Shown in pieces: positions 22,217 through 34,905 of a stretch of DNA of 64,000 nucleotides. The position numbers and the translations under genes are program-made. This DNA comes from Nelumbo lutea (lineage: Eukaryota > Streptophyta > Magnoliopsida > Proteales > Nelumbonaceae). Below the pieces are notes generated by a model. It made no database searches, was not told where the DNA came from, and saw only the letters and a program-made list of their open reading frames with translations. The stretch covers positions 61,476,383 to 61,540,382 of the forward strand of contig JAKGHH010000002.1 of the NCBI GenBank assembly GCA_022828595.1. The letters are read 5' to 3'. The first letter of the stretch is position 1. The number at the start of each line of letters is the position of its first letter.

Positions 22217-24200
22217 AACACATGGAAATAGTCTAGCACATAGGCCATACGGTCTCAGCTGAAGCTACACAGTATGTGAGGAACTATAAAGAAATGATGC
22301 AAAAAAAAAAAAAAAGAAGAAAAGATTATCAAAATAAAAATGGCTCGCAAACCTACACATATACATACATATACATAAATATGTGGTTCCTTTTTCTTTG
22401 GCACTTGATATCTGAGGCCTTATTGCATATCTAGGGGTTCCCAGACCTTTTTGACTCCATAGCACATAAAAACTTTTCCTTGGCTATCAAAAAGACGGGT
22501 GAAATTTTTCCTTTTGTCACCACTCACTAGTAATATGAAGTTGTATGTGATTTTCCGTCAATGGTTGTTTTGTTGCTGCTTTATCATGCTATATTTTTTC
22601 ATAATTGACTTGAAATTTTCTTATCTCATTTCAATATAATGGAAATCACTTGGTGGAAAAGAAAATCAAGTTGCTGTCATAAGCCTAAAAGTTTCCTTTT
22701 GTGTCGTTGTGCAGAAACTGATGCTCCATGTGCTGCTTGTGGGATCTGGAGTAGGAGAACATGGTGATTGGGTTCTCATGCAGTTTGTTTCTGTCACAGC
22801 TGCATGGAATTTCTTATGAGTTATCATTTTGCCTGGTTTTAGGGCAGTTATTAATGTAGTATGTAAAATAGATGGATTTGAATCTTTGCTGCGTGTATGT
22901 GCATTGCCAGGATGTATTTTGATTTGTTCCATCCATGACGCACCCTGCATCAAGGTTGTTTTAAGTGCTAATTCAGTTTGGTTCGCTTTCAAGAAGGAAG
23001 AGGAAAATCTCTTGAATTTCAAGTCTAGGATTGTCAATTGGTCAAGTAATTCAACGGACTAACATTTTTTTTTTTTTCTGTTGATAATTACAGCAGACTA
23101 ATTGATCCAACCCTATATAACACAGGATCTGGGTCTGCATTTTTGTCTCAATTTTAGTATGGAATGTAACTGATTTTACCTGTTCTTATCTGTTTTCAAT
23201 CATGTACATGCTACATACGTACTTGTACAGTTGTACATATCTATTTGTGTTTCTCATGGTGTATCTATGACAATTTCATCAAAATTTGTAATTTTACTGG
23301 GGATATATTAGAAGAAAAAGAAAATCAACAGTTAAAGGCTTGCCACTTTGTCTAAAAGAAATGAATTCTATAGTGTAAGATATTTATGCCAGAATCTCTC
23401 TCTCTCTCTCTCTAAGCTGGAGTTAGAGATAAGATGGAGTTGCAAATAGCCAAATAGAAATGAACAAGATAGTGAGTACTACCACGTTTCTTTCTTAATT
23501 TCTTTGTTTATTCTATTGGTGGGCGTTGAAGACCTGTTGTTGTTTGGCGTTTAAAATTTGTAAAATATACTTTTAAATTTTGGAAGAAAATGAAGGACAA
23601 AAGAGTTATAAGGTATATTCAAGTTTTTTTTAAAAAAACCCAGTATATATTTAAGTGAATTTATAAAAACCCAGGGTACGTTCAAGTCCTTTTCATCTCA
23701 CAAATTTGCATATGCAAAAATCAACCTAAATGCATAAATCAGTTCTCTCAGATGTGATCATGTTCAAAGTATCATTACTTCAGATATGCAAAAATCTTGT
23801 ATCTAGAGTCTTTAACATGAGCACGGAAGTGCTATTTTTATATTTTTGTTTCATAAATTGGCAATAGATGTTATTGTTACTTTAAACCCATTTAAAAGTT
23901 GTAACTCATTGCTTAGCATTTACTCTTTGTTTTTCGCTCCATGGGGTTACACAAGAAAGAGTAGCCCATCCCTTAACAGTCTTGTAGCAGGATTTGATCC
24001 CAATCTCTGCTAAAAAAAACTGAATCAACCACTGTATATCATTCAAATTGGAAAACCTGCATCTCCACATGTTTGGCCCTTGACCCCATCAACAACCGCA
24101 ACATGAAGAGAGTATGGGTGCTATTCAAATTGGAAAACCTGAATCAATCCCATTTCCACGTGTTGTGCAACTACCTAAGGCCTTAAAAATCAAGAATGTT
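22217..24200. other. Intergenic DNA with one CT microsatellite
   Basis: No supported gene. A (CT)n run lies at about 23395-23413. Around 22700-23060 base composition is less extreme, but I find no coding frame that I recognise. Confidence 0.5.
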
Positions 24201-24204
24201 TTGT

Positions 24205-25340
24205 TAGTATGGGTGCTCACAAAGCACCAGAACCAGATGGTATTAATGCAGCGGTTTTTCAAAGGTGTTGGGATATAGAAGGGAGTGATATTGTGAAGTT
24301 GGTCGAGTATTGTTTCTCCAATTCAGAGGTGATTTCTTATATAAATTGAACACTCATATGCCTGATTCCTAAATCTGACCATGTAGAGTTTCCCTCAGAT
24401 TTTCGCCCCAGTGGGCTAAGTAATTTGTCGTACAAACTCATTGCCAAAATCATGGTAAATAGACTGAAACCTCTTTTACAGAAAAATATTGGCCCATACC
24501 AAAATGCCAAGGCAAATTACTGATAATATTGTAATTACAAAAGAAGCGGTTCATACAATGAGGAAGCAAAGAGGTAAGACTTCTTACTTTATTAACCTTT
24601 CCAAGGCCTATGATTGTGTTCGAGTGGTTGTTTTTATTGAAAATACTCTCTCCTTTAGGATTTCCTAATAAGTTTTGTGACATTATATTCCAATGCATTT
24701 CACTGACGGAATTGGCGGTTTTGGTAAATGGTGTTGCTGGCACTTATTTTCAACAATCTAGAGGGATTCGTCAAGGATGTTCATTATCTCCGCACCTCTA
24801 TATTTTATGCACTGAAGTCCTATCTCATATGCTTACTGTGAAGATGCAAGAAGGAGATTTATGAGGAATTCATTTTGGGAGAACAAAGCCACAAGGGTAC
24901 GATTAAATCATTTATTTTTTGCGGATGATATGCTACTGTTTCAAGGAAATTGATGGTCTCAAACAGCAATTAGACATTTTCATAAATCAGCAATCTACTT
25001 CATCAGTTCTAATAATGAACGTCCAGTTAGAAGTCTTATTTGAAATGCTTTGAATATAGGATAAACATAAATCATAATAATGATGATGATGATGATGAAA
25101 TGTACCTAAGGTGCCCCTTCTAAAAGGAGGAAAGAATATTGGTGGATATGGTCTTATGTTTTAAAACGGATGAAAGCTAGATTGGCAGGATGGAAGATCC
25201 CTTTATTATCTCAGGTGGGAATGACTGTTTTAATCAAATCCACTTTAGAGGCTATCCCATTATACCAGATGCAATCTCAGCCCATACCTAAAGAAATTTG
25301 TGTAGAAATGGACTCTTCGTCAAGCTAATGGGATTCCGCC
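24205..25340 (+). pseudogene. LINE reverse transcriptase pseudogene
   Basis: Plant L1-type RT fragments in several frames. AHKAPEPDGINAAVFQ and SDFRPSGLSNLSYKLIAKIM lie near 24210-24470, FINLSKAYDCV near 24590-24615, GIRQGCSLSPHLYILC at about 24760-24820 and the catalytic FFADDMLLFQ at 24914-24945. An IPPTGFFQRR-type remnant lies near 25330. Stops and frameshifts throughout mean it is dead. Confidence 0.85.
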
Positions 25341-25761
25341 TACAGGTTTCTTTCAAAGAAGAGAAAAAAAACAAGAGCTGAGAGGACGAAAGCAGCCAAC
25401 ATCCTAAGAAGTAGTAAACCACATATTCGACCTTGGCTTGTTTGATACACTTAATACCCAAATTTGGGTATTGGTACATATCAATATAACAACCAATATA
25501 TATCATATTTTTTATTTTATTTTAAAAATTATAAAATATATTTACATGAAAGCATACATGCATATTTGGATGCACCAATACAAATACGAAACACCCAATA
25601 CTAGATGTGAAGGAATATATATCGTATTGATATTCTGCTCCTTTCCCATAACTATTAGATGTGAAGGGGCTAATCCATGGTTTACCCTAACTCCTACCAT
25701 CTTTGTTTATGGATAGACTGATATAGATCTAGCCCAATCAGGGCCTGGTTGCAACCACACC

Positions 25762-26091
25762 TTGGGCTATCAATGGATTGGGTCTGGGCTGGGATCAATT
25801 AGAACTGGAACCGACCTGATATTAAATATTGAAGACCCGAAACCGAATCAGACCCAATAGGGTCTGTAATTTTACACCTAGAATCGAATTGATTGGTTCT
25901 TATGACAATCAGGTCTAACCCGATTTCAAATTGATTCAGGACTGGATGGAACCGATTCCAAACTGATAATTATCGGGACACTATCAAAACTCAAAACCAA
26001 CCCATCGGTTCCAATTTTTAGACCAGAACCGGCCCAATCAATTTGGGTCCATCAAGTCCGTCGGATTGGACCCGACCCATTGACAGTCGTA
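25762..26091. mobile_element. hAT-type MITE, GGCTATCAATGG ends
   Basis: The left end TTGGGCTATCAATGG pairs with TACGACTGTCAATGG on the opposite strand at the right end. The flanking 8-mers are ACCACACC (25754-25761) and CCCACACC (26092-26099), a 7/8 match. It is 330 bp and non-coding. Confidence 0.75.
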
Positions 26092-26099
26092 CCCACACC

Positions 26100-26863
26100 A
26101 CTACCCCTTGATGAATAAAGCAAAATTTGATTGTCGCAACTTCATCTGTAATGCGTCATTCCCAAAAGACAAGGTCCAGACTCCAGACCCGAGGCCAATT
26201 TAGCAACTGCAGATCCATTTCTCTAGATATATGTTAAACCCGGTTTTGAATTTTGAGAATTTGAAAATCCTGCATATTTCCAAAAGTCTTTGAAATTTAA
26301 ATATCAGATGTAAGCCAATGATCAGGCTATGTGAAGGGAATTTTTTTTTAAGTATGTGTGCAGACTACAAAAGAGGGTCGGGTCTGGATCTTGTCTTTGG
26401 ATTATAGGAATTACTTTTAAACCTGTTTTTGGTGCTATCATGGAATTAGCTTTTATAAATTTTATGATTTTAAGAAACGCTTCTAAATATGAACTTATGA
26501 AACTTATTGAAATTATTTCTTTTTCTTTTCATGTTTAAGACTCATCCTTAGAATTTAAAAAAATCAAGAAATTAAAATGATTCTTTTGAGAATTCATCGT
26601 TGAAATAATGATTCTTTATAGTAAAATTGAAACCAAACATAACTTTAATGTCAGGCAAACCAGTTGATTTGGTCATTCCCATACTTCCTTATTATTAAGG
26701 TTGTGTACTCTCTCTCTCTCTCTTGCACGTATTTGTGGTTAATCCTTATGCACATCGGCTTGTATATGTGCTCTTCGCGAATTTTGTTCTTCAGTTGTTT
26801 GTGTATTTTTTTTAAGTAGCCGTCTGTTGTTGTAAACTTGAAGAGAGAGATCTTGACATGGTC
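26100..26863. other. Intergenic DNA 5' of the tRNA gene
   Basis: No supported gene. A short (CT)n run lies near 26708. Confidence 0.45.
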
Positions 26864-26868
26864 GCGGG

Positions 26869-26911
<43 letters not shown>

Positions 26912-26936
26912 GCGTGTTCGATCCACGCTCACCGCA
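26864..26936 (+). tRNA. tRNA-Phe (anticodon GAA)
   Basis: A 73-nt cloverleaf starting GCGGGGATAGCTCAG. The D-arm is GCTC/GAGC, the anticodon stem CAGAC-type with loop CTGAAGA (anticodon GAA) and the T-arm CGTGTTCGATCCACG. There is no intron and CCA is not encoded. The sequence looks like the standard plant cytosolic tRNA-Phe, including the G-A mismatch in the acceptor stem, so it is probably functional. The first run of four T is about 45 bp downstream. Confidence 0.95.
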
Positions 26937-27115
26937 ATGTTTAAATATCGTCTTAGGCGTTTAAGACTTTAATCCATCACACTAGTTTTATAAATGTGGT
27001 AGCCAATTTGGTGTTATTTATCTTGGTCAAAACTCTTCCCATACCATATTTACGTGCATCATAGATTTTATATACTGCTTTTAATAATAAAAAAATAACA
27101 ATAATTCATTTTAAC

Positions 27116-27578
27116 TAAGGTTGTTCATCAAACTAATTAAACCAACCAACTAGAAAATCAAGTTGGTTGGTTTTTTAGTATTTTTAGTCAACTTTGGTTC
27201 AACAATTTCCCAACTTGACCAAGTTGGACCAGTTTTGCTTTAGCCATTTGTAAATCGAACAATCCGACCATAGATTTATATTAATATTTTTATATTTTTA
27301 ATATAATTTTTTAATACAGAAAAGTGGAAAATTCCTATATTTCTTAGTCTAAAATATTTTATATCATAAATTATTTTTTAATAATACCATTATAATTTTT
27401 AAAATTTAAATTTAATTTTTTAAGTTTTAATTTGTTGAACCAATTTACAAAACTGAAAATTGACCAAAACTAACACGAGTTAGTCGATTTCAGGTGGCCA
27501 ACCCCCCAACCTAACCAAGTTGATTTGATTGGCCAAACAACCTACAACCAAATCCGAACTAACCCATAAACACTCCTA
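27116..27578. mobile_element. hAT-type MITE, TAGGNGTGTTCAT ends
   Basis: The left end TAAGGTTGTTCATCAAAC pairs with TAGGAGTGTTTATGGG on the opposite strand at the right end. The flanking 8-mers are ATTTTAAC (27108-27115) and ATTTTAGT (27579-27586), a 6/8 match. It is 463 bp and AT-rich. Confidence 0.65.
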
Positions 27579-28720
27579 ATTTTAGTTAAATTAATAATCT
27601 AATCTCTAATAAATAACAGTAGTTTAATCCCTAATGATTATTGAAATTTTATAGCAAAAATACACAATTATTTAAAATATAATAAATAGTGTAATCTCTA
27701 ATAAATATTAATTAATAAATTATAACAAAAATACAAGATATACAATAAATTACACTTAAAAATTCAAATAACAGTAGTTTAATCTCCAATAATTATTGAA
27801 ATTTTTATATTAAATAACAAAAACAAAAATAGATTTATACATAACTATTGAAAATTTATTTATCATAAAATAAATAAATAAATAATTATTCAAAATACAA
27901 TAAATATTAATTTAGTATATATAAATATATAATAAATATAGATTAAGATTTTAAAATTATTATTATTAATTAATAAATATTAAAATTTTTGAAATTTATT
28001 TTCTAGAATTGTTAATTGATATAAATAAAATTAGTTATTTACAATATTATTTAGTTATTTCAATAATAATATTATTTAAAATTTTAATATTAATTATTTA
28101 TTGAATTTAATAATCCATAAAATTATAATTTATACTATTATTAGATAATTTCAATACTAATTTTTTAAGTATTAAATTTTATTAATTTGAATATTATGTT
28201 ATAATTATTTGTCTAGTTTTAATAATTTTTTTTAATTTATTACATAATTAATTTCATTATTTTAACTATTTAAAATCCAGTTCTGTTAAAATTTTCATTA
28301 GTTAAAATATTTAGTTATTTAAAGATTTAAATAATATATAAAATATTTAAAAATTTTCATTGTTTGAATTTTATTTATTTTAAAGTTATTACATAATATT
28401 AACTATTTTGTTATATAATTGTTTAGCTATTTTTAATATTTTGTAATTTAACATATTTAGTTATTTTTTAATGTTAAACTTTTATTATTTGAATAACATT
28501 TAAATTTAATAATCCAGAAAACCATAATTTATATTGTTAGTAAATAATGTCATGATGAATTTTTGAAAAAATATAAAATTATTAATAATATGAATAACAT
28601 TAAATATTTTATAGTTATTTGTTGTGTTTCTAATAAATGTTTTAAAGTTATTATATACTTTTTTGGAATATTTAAATAATTTTTAAAATTTTAATTCAAA
28701 CTTTCTTTAGATAGATATAG
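27579..28720. repeat. Extremely AT-rich block
   Basis: About 1.1 kb of nearly pure A/T with almost no G or C. The segment AACAGTAGTTTAATC plus its surroundings occurs at about 27615 and again at about 27770, suggesting a decayed tandem repeat of about 160 bp. Confidence 0.7.
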
Positions 28721-28907
28721 ATAAAAACGGGGGAGAGGATAAATGGGAATTAGAGATAATTTATGAGAGAAACTCTCTACTAAATTAGAGATAATTTAGG
28801 ATATAAATAGGAATTAGAGATAATTTAGGAGAAAGTGAGTGGTAATAGGGAAGGTAGTTTAGGAGAAATTTTTGGAAAAGAATATTATTTAGGTTATTGG
28901 AAATGTT

Positions 28908-28944
28908 TGTGTGTGTGTGTGTGGGAGAGAGAGAGAGAGAGAGA
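28908..28944 (+). repeat. GT and GA microsatellites
   Basis: A (GT)8 tract is followed directly by a (GA)10 tract. Confidence 0.9.
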
Positions 28945-29409
28945 TTTGGTAATATTGTATAGGGAAGGAGAGCATCTCATTGGTTGTTTAAAAAGTGACA
29001 TGGAATAAAAAAAATAAAAAATCAATAAAAAGAAGTAAATTTCTAGATTGTTAGTGAATTGGTGCTAATTTTTTTCCTAAAAAAACTCAATGCTAACTTC
29101 AAGATTTTTTGTGGACTAGCTCATGCATAATAGCAATGTTATAGTCTGTAAAACAAGCAATAGATGAGAAAGGAGAGGGAGACAGGGAATCAAATGAGTT
29201 GAGGAGGTTAGATGAATTGAGCTGCTTCTGAAGGCATTGACAAGAAAGAGTCCTAGGGTGTGTTATCAGGAGAGAACTATCTGATGCTTAAGTCAGTAAG
29301 TGAGCAAGAAGTCCTCAAATCAAGCAAGGGAGGCTAGGTCAATGAGGGAAGCAAAAGGACAAGGTGAGAACTGCACTATGCATACCTTTTCATGGGGGTA
29401 TCTTACTTA

Positions 29410-29782
29410 GGTTGCGTTTGTTTGTGGTGTAAAACATCATCGATGTAAAAGTCCATTGATGACGTTTCACATCGACCATTTGAAATATGTGAACCGTTGA
29501 GCATTAAAAAAGCATGCTTATCAATGTAGTATATTAGTATTACATCAATTTTATCAATGTAGTTTTTACATCAATAATCGATGTAAAATCCATCATAACT
29601 CATAAGTGACTTCTTACATTGATTTACAATGTAAAACTCCACTCCATCCAAAAACTGACAAATTTGAGTCGAAGTGGAGTTTTACATCGATCTTGATTTA
29701 CACTACAAACAAACAATGACAAAACTGAAGCGGTGGTGATGTTTTACATCGATGAGGTTTTACACTGCAAACAAATGCAGCC
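29410..29782. mobile_element. PIF/Harbinger-type (Tourist-like) MITE
   Basis: Termini of about 40 bp are inverted: left GGTTGCGTTTGTTTGTGG, right (opposite strand) GGCTGCATTTGTTTGCAG. Both continue into GTGTAAAAC and CATCGATGTAAAA. The TTA target duplication lies at 29407-29409 and 29783-29785. At 373 bp, with a repeated ATCGATGTAAAA motif inside, it could fold into a large hairpin. Confidence 0.85.
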
Positions 29783-29785
29783 TTA

Positions 29786-30945
29786 TAAATGAGGTGTCAT
29801 GCTCATCGATGAGTTGAAGTCCTACTAAGAGATAGCTATCAAACCCAACTCGAGCTTCTCGATGATTGTCCTTATCGAGATCCAAGCGTGTTAGAGGCAT
29901 CTAGGTGAGACTGGTTCGTTGAGTCGGTTGACTAGGATGGTCTAGGTCATGGGCAAATTACTTGAGTGTTTCATTTAGTGGCACATTAAGGCTTTAGATT
30001 GGGGCATGCAGATGGGTCTCATCACTTTCCCTCCGCTTTCAAGACCGAAGTTGTAATCTCACTACTTATATAGTGAGAGGTTGACTTAGTGGAATAAGGT
30101 AATCCAGCTATTTGTTGAAGTAAGGATAAAGTCCAAGCCATGTTATAGTTGATTGGAGGAGATGCGAAGGTCTTTTATGTTTATGTCATGTGAGTTGTAC
30201 ATGTTCTCCAAGGGGTTGCATCGCTTATGCTTGTGTGGCTAGCACAAATGTGTCATTAATTGTCATTAATGCTTGTGTGACTACCCCTATTGTTTACAAA
30301 ATTCCTTGAAATGTCCCCAATTTTTTTGATAATTGACTAAATCCTCCCCTACCATTAGCATTTTGTCATAATCTGTTCACATGAGACACCACATGACTTG
30401 ATTTTTTTAAATACCATTATTACCATTTTGTAGTAAAAGATGCTCTTTTTTGGCTTGGCCTCTTGGAAATGTAGGTAGTAAAAACCAAAAAAAAAAAAAA
30501 GAAAAAGAAAAAAGAAAATGTAGAGGCAAAACTCGGCTTGGCTTCCTGGAGAACAACACTAGCTTCTTTGACAATCTCCCCGTCATTAATCCCGCTAGTT
30601 TATTCAACTTCAGTGTGTTAATCACAATCTTAATGGTTTCATCCTTGATACCCTAGCGAAATTCCCACTAAAGTCATTCTTCGTCAATCTAAATCTTTGT
30701 GGTGGACCGTTGAGCCCTTACAACACATTATTCATCTATTAGGCTCCATTGCCAGCAACAAACACCCCAATAGTAGGAAATGGTCTAAGAAGCACATACA
30801 GGGGCGATTATTGAGATTTCTATTATTGGGGTAGACATAATTCTCCTCCTGTTTCTTTTACTCCATTTGCAAAAATGGCAATGAAAAGAAAACATTGTGA
30901 AGCCTCTTAAGATGACACCTTGAGTCATGAGCACTTTGTCATTAA
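29786..30945. other. Intergenic DNA, nothing recognised
   Basis: No supported gene or repeat. Confidence 0.45.
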
Positions 30946-32520
30946 GGCTGCGTTTGGAAACGATATAAATGTCGGTTCCCCGGTCCTGATTTGCATGTGT
31001 TTGGGAACGATGTGAAAATACCCTTAATATCGAAGTAAATTTGAAATCTTGTTAGAATTTACTTCCATCTTCGGGTGAAAAACTACTTCGATTTTAACGA
31101 ACTAAATATTCACACCCATTTCCATCGATGACAGCAAAGGAGGCAACGAACTCCCTCCCTCCAACTCCAAGCTATTCTCTCCCGCCACCGACCTCTTTCT
31201 CTCTGGTAATCTCTCCTCTCTCATCCTCTCACTCTCATATCGTCTGTCTCCTCCTTCCTGCTCTCGTATCTACCAGTCACCGCCGCTGCAACTTTTGGCA
31301 GCGATGCTTCGGTGATCTCTCTCTCTCTCTCTCTTCTCACCTTTCTCTCCATCAATCACTCAATCCACCGCTCACCGTCCATCACATCTCAACCTAACCT
31401 CGACGGCGGCATCAGGTAAAGCCAATCTACTAACATTTATTGCATCCCCATCATCTTCCACTATATGATAGTGATTCTCAGGTTTCCTCTTCATTTTCTC
31501 CGGCATATACGACACTGTTGGTCAGTTTCTTCATCCCATGTTTTCCACTCAAGCAACAACAGTGGTGATTTCCAGCGAGGTATCACCATTTTCTCAAACC
31601 CCATTTATACTCCGACATCTACCTTCAAGAATAAATGTTCCGAATGTAGGAATACTCCCCTATTGCAACATCCCACATCAGGCTGATATATAATTCAGAG
31701 ACAATGGTGGGGTTTTGTAGAGCCATTCTCTGTGAAATTTTTGGCTAACGACAAATGTGGTAACAGGTTCATCGTACCTCTTTCTTTTGTCTTTTATATA
31801 TTGTCATCCGTTTTGTTTAACATTGTTTGCTTCCCAAATCTTCATGTCTAACTATCTTTGTGTGCTTGTCGTGAGCGGTTTGAATATCAAAGATAGGCTC
31901 TGTTTTGCTAATTTCTGGTTTGATTAAACATGTGGTTTTACTTTCTCGTTCAGTTGCAACGAATAGGATGATTTGGGATTGAGGGAGTTGTATAGTTTAG
32001 TCATTCGGTACTGAGATAAGAGGTTTGAAATCTGTTGTGTTATTTGATGCAACTGGGATGGGAGAAGACGGTCGAAGGCTTGTTTACATCGTTATAAGTT
32101 TCCGAATGCTGGCAAAAGTGCACTAATGATTTACATAGTTGCTGCCAAACAAGATGGAAGGAAATCAAACATACAAAAGTAAACCGATTTGTATTTTTTG
32201 AACCCCTACAAATTTGCATTTACATCATTTTCAAACACAACTATGTTAGCAAACAATGCAAATAAGTGTGAATACAAATATGTTTCATCTAAATTGCAAA
32301 GTTGGATTAGTTTTGAACTGGCAAATTTACTTTCTTACAAAACAAATTTTTAATTGCAATGGATGCAAACACGAATTCCAATAAAATATATGCCTTTTTT
32401 ATATCGAAAGCCCACTTGAATGAATGCTTATTGTCAAACACAATCAAAACTGGACCAGAGTACAAATTTACCCTGAACCAGGATTTACACTCCATTTGCA
32501 TCGTTTCCAAACACAGTTTC
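30946..32520. mobile_element. Candidate TIR element with gene-like interior
   Basis: The left end GGCTGCGTTTGGAAACGAT is inverted relative to the right end, which reads on the other strand CTGTGTTTGGAAACGATG near 32513. No clear target duplication was found. The interior 31100-31430 is unusually C-rich with CTCTCTCT leader-like sequence and a short ATG frame (31128-31397), unlike the flanking AT-rich DNA. It may be a non-autonomous element carrying a captured host leader. Confidence 0.4.
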
Positions 32521-33942
32521 AACTTGTAGGTTCTGTTGAGAGCTTCCACTGTGGTTTTAGGAAAAGGAAGCTTTGACACTTCATACAAGGAGTTACTCAA
32601 AGAAGAAGGGACGACAATGGTGGTAAAGAGACTTTAAATACATACAAAATATAAGGTTTTGCATCCTATGTAAACATGTGAATCTACTTGTCTACAATTT
32701 CATGCCATATGGAAGCTTATTTGCACTTTTACACGAGATATGATTCAGCAAGCTGTGTAACAAATAATAATACTCCACACCAGCCATAAAATACATGGGC
32801 CCAAAACCATTCAACCTCTCCGTGTGGGCCCCATGTATTTTGTCTTGGCGTGGGGCATTTCATGAGGTCCACAGCTTGCTATATAGATAAGGCTTTCAGC
32901 TAATTTGAAATCTTTTCTACATGGTATAATTTCAACTATGATTTTCACCTTTCTTGCACTCAATACTAGAAGCCTTGATTTGTTACAATCATGAGAATTA
33001 ATTTTTTCTTAACTTTTTAAAATTTGATTGTGTGGCCCTGTTCACTTTTTGGTAAGTTATTTAGCCGAATAAATACAATTACCTGGATAAATTTTTCCTA
33101 AGAAACACTTATTTGAGTAAGTGCGTTTACCCGTGTCTTTTTATTTTTCAAGTAAATAAGGCAATGACCATTTTAGTCATAAAAATCTATTATTAAAATG
33201 AACATTTTTGTCCGATTAAAGTATTCAACTTTCCCCCTATGTAGGAAAGTTATTCACCCACCTAAGAGATGGGTATCACTTTCTTAGGTAAGTTATACCT
33301 AGGAAAACTTTCCCTAGTACCCACATAAAGCTAAAAAATAACATGGGATCTTTGGTCAATAAGAACTAAAATCGCATTGACTAAATTTCACCCCTATCAA
33401 AATCCAAAAAGAATGCCCCCAATATATCAACAAAACGCAGAAATTTGGGAATGATGGTAATTAGTATTCTAGGAGAGGAATTTTTATGTTCTGCATAACT
33501 ACATTTAGATTTTAGAAAAAAAATTCTAACCTGTGCAGGGTGGGTAGATATGAGATGTATAGAACGGTTCGTTTGTTCTTGTCCACTGAGTCACCGACTA
33601 ACGTCTTCTTAGTTATGCCTCTATGTTTTCTTTTTTTTTTTTTTGTTCTTTATCACATACATTTCCTATTTTTGTTTATTGTTTATTTAAGGAAAATTTT
33701 GACATTTCATTATTTCCTTCAAAATTGAACAATGATATTAATTGTATCATTTGTTTGAAAACTTGGGGTACTGCAACCAATTTTGTAAATAATAGGGGTA
33801 GAGTTAGTCCATTTCTTAAAACTTGGGATAGTTTAAAATATTTTCCCTAGAATATATAGTTAGATGATCCGTTTTACTTTTTATAAGCCTTTTTTAATGA
33901 TTCTAAAAAATTTCTTCTTTCACTCTTTGATCCCCGATCTAG
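32521..33942. other. Intergenic DNA, nothing recognised
   Basis: No supported gene. A GGTAAGTTAT and TAACTTACC-like pairing around 33050-33300 hints at another decayed MITE, but I cannot define its ends. Confidence 0.4.
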
Positions 33943-34307
33943 TAGGGGTGCAACTTGGTAGATCCAATCCGAGTCTCAGATTGGGTTCAGGCCTCAGACT
34001 TCAAGTTTTTTTATTTATTTTTATTAGGTTTGGGACTAGCCCTTAAATAGCTTAAACCTGACCTGGGCCCAATCTACAATCTAACCTTATCTTAAGCCGA
34101 GTTCAGCCTAATTATACACATAGATACATACATACAATTTTGTATGTATTTAATGTATATATTCAGTATATCTATAATTTTAGAATTGGTTTATTAAACA
34201 AACCAAAGCTCGGGCCTGAGCTAATCCAAATGCATTAAATTATAATACGGTCTGGACTCGAATTAAAAAAATTGACCATAAAGCCCGCCCAACCCGCTGC
34301 ACCCCTA
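33943..34307. mobile_element. hAT-like MITE upstream of PCFS4 gene
   Basis: The left end TAGGGGTGCAACTTGG pairs with TAGGGGTGCAGCGGG on the opposite strand at the right end. The termini belong to the TAGGGRTGCAA family also seen at 5458 and 57579. No matching 8-bp duplication remains. It ends about 600 bp before the PCFS4 start codon. Confidence 0.6.
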
Positions 34308-34905
34308 CGGCGGTCCCCGGTGGTAATCCGTTTCTAATTACCAGTTTACCACAGCGAACCCTCTCTCTTTTGATCCCTTCCCTCATTCTCTGTGACTCTG
34401 TCTGTCGAAAAACAAAAAGTAAAACGAGAAAATATAAAAAAAAGAGACTGAAGGAGAGAGAAACCGGGTCGCATGTTTCACCGCCACTCGATTCACTCGC
34501 TTGACCTTCGATTCGGAAGATGCCCGTAGACCCAACCAGCTTCATCTACTTTCATCGTCGTTCTCTGTCTCTGTCTCTCTTAGTCCCTCTACTCCCTTCG
34601 AACCAAATGCCCCTTCACTCCTCAATTTACGAAATTCGGCTACTCTTCGTCGGCTCCAACACTCCTCCTGCATCAATTACCATCTCCCCTGTATGATTCC
34701 ATGTAAAACTGTTTGGCTTAGGGTTTTCAGGGACTCTCTCCCAATCGTCTTTTTCAGTTTCTGCTCTTAATTTTATTTTATTTTATTTTATTTTTTTATT
34801 CTTCCATGTCTCTGTAACATAAAGAAGATAAGGGTTAGGGTTTTGGGTTTCTATTTTTGTTTTTTTTTTCTTCTTTAAAATATTGGGTTTCTATAAGTGA
34901 TGTAA
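34308..34905 (+). promoter_or_regulatory. PCFS4 gene promoter-leader region
   Basis: CT-rich leader sequence with no clear TATA box. It contains an ATG-started frame of 58 codons (34520-34696) and, directly before the coding start, the start-stop ATGTAA (34900-34905). A 5'-UTR intron is possible, with a donor near 34690 and an acceptor TATAAG near 34897, but this is not proven. Confidence 0.55.
34900..34905 (+). promoter_or_regulatory. Minimal start-stop uORF ATGTAA
   Basis: ATG TAA lies in frame and touching the main ATG, so the sequence reads ATG-TAA-ATG. The AUGUAA form is known to stall ribosomes in a boron-dependent way in the Arabidopsis NIP5;1 leader. Any such role here is inference. 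Confidence 0.7.

Noticed and set aside
5042..22714. A giant HSFA3 3'-UTR intron spanning the transposon island
   Set aside because: Donor-like and acceptor-like words exist, but nothing else links the two sides; transcripts would be needed.
26651..26932. Minus-strand frame covering the tRNA gene
   Set aside because: Its N-terminal part is the antisense of tRNA-Phe, a common misannotation in plant genomes.
27579..28720. AT-rich block as a matrix attachment region or origin
   Set aside because: Base composition alone does not support a functional call.
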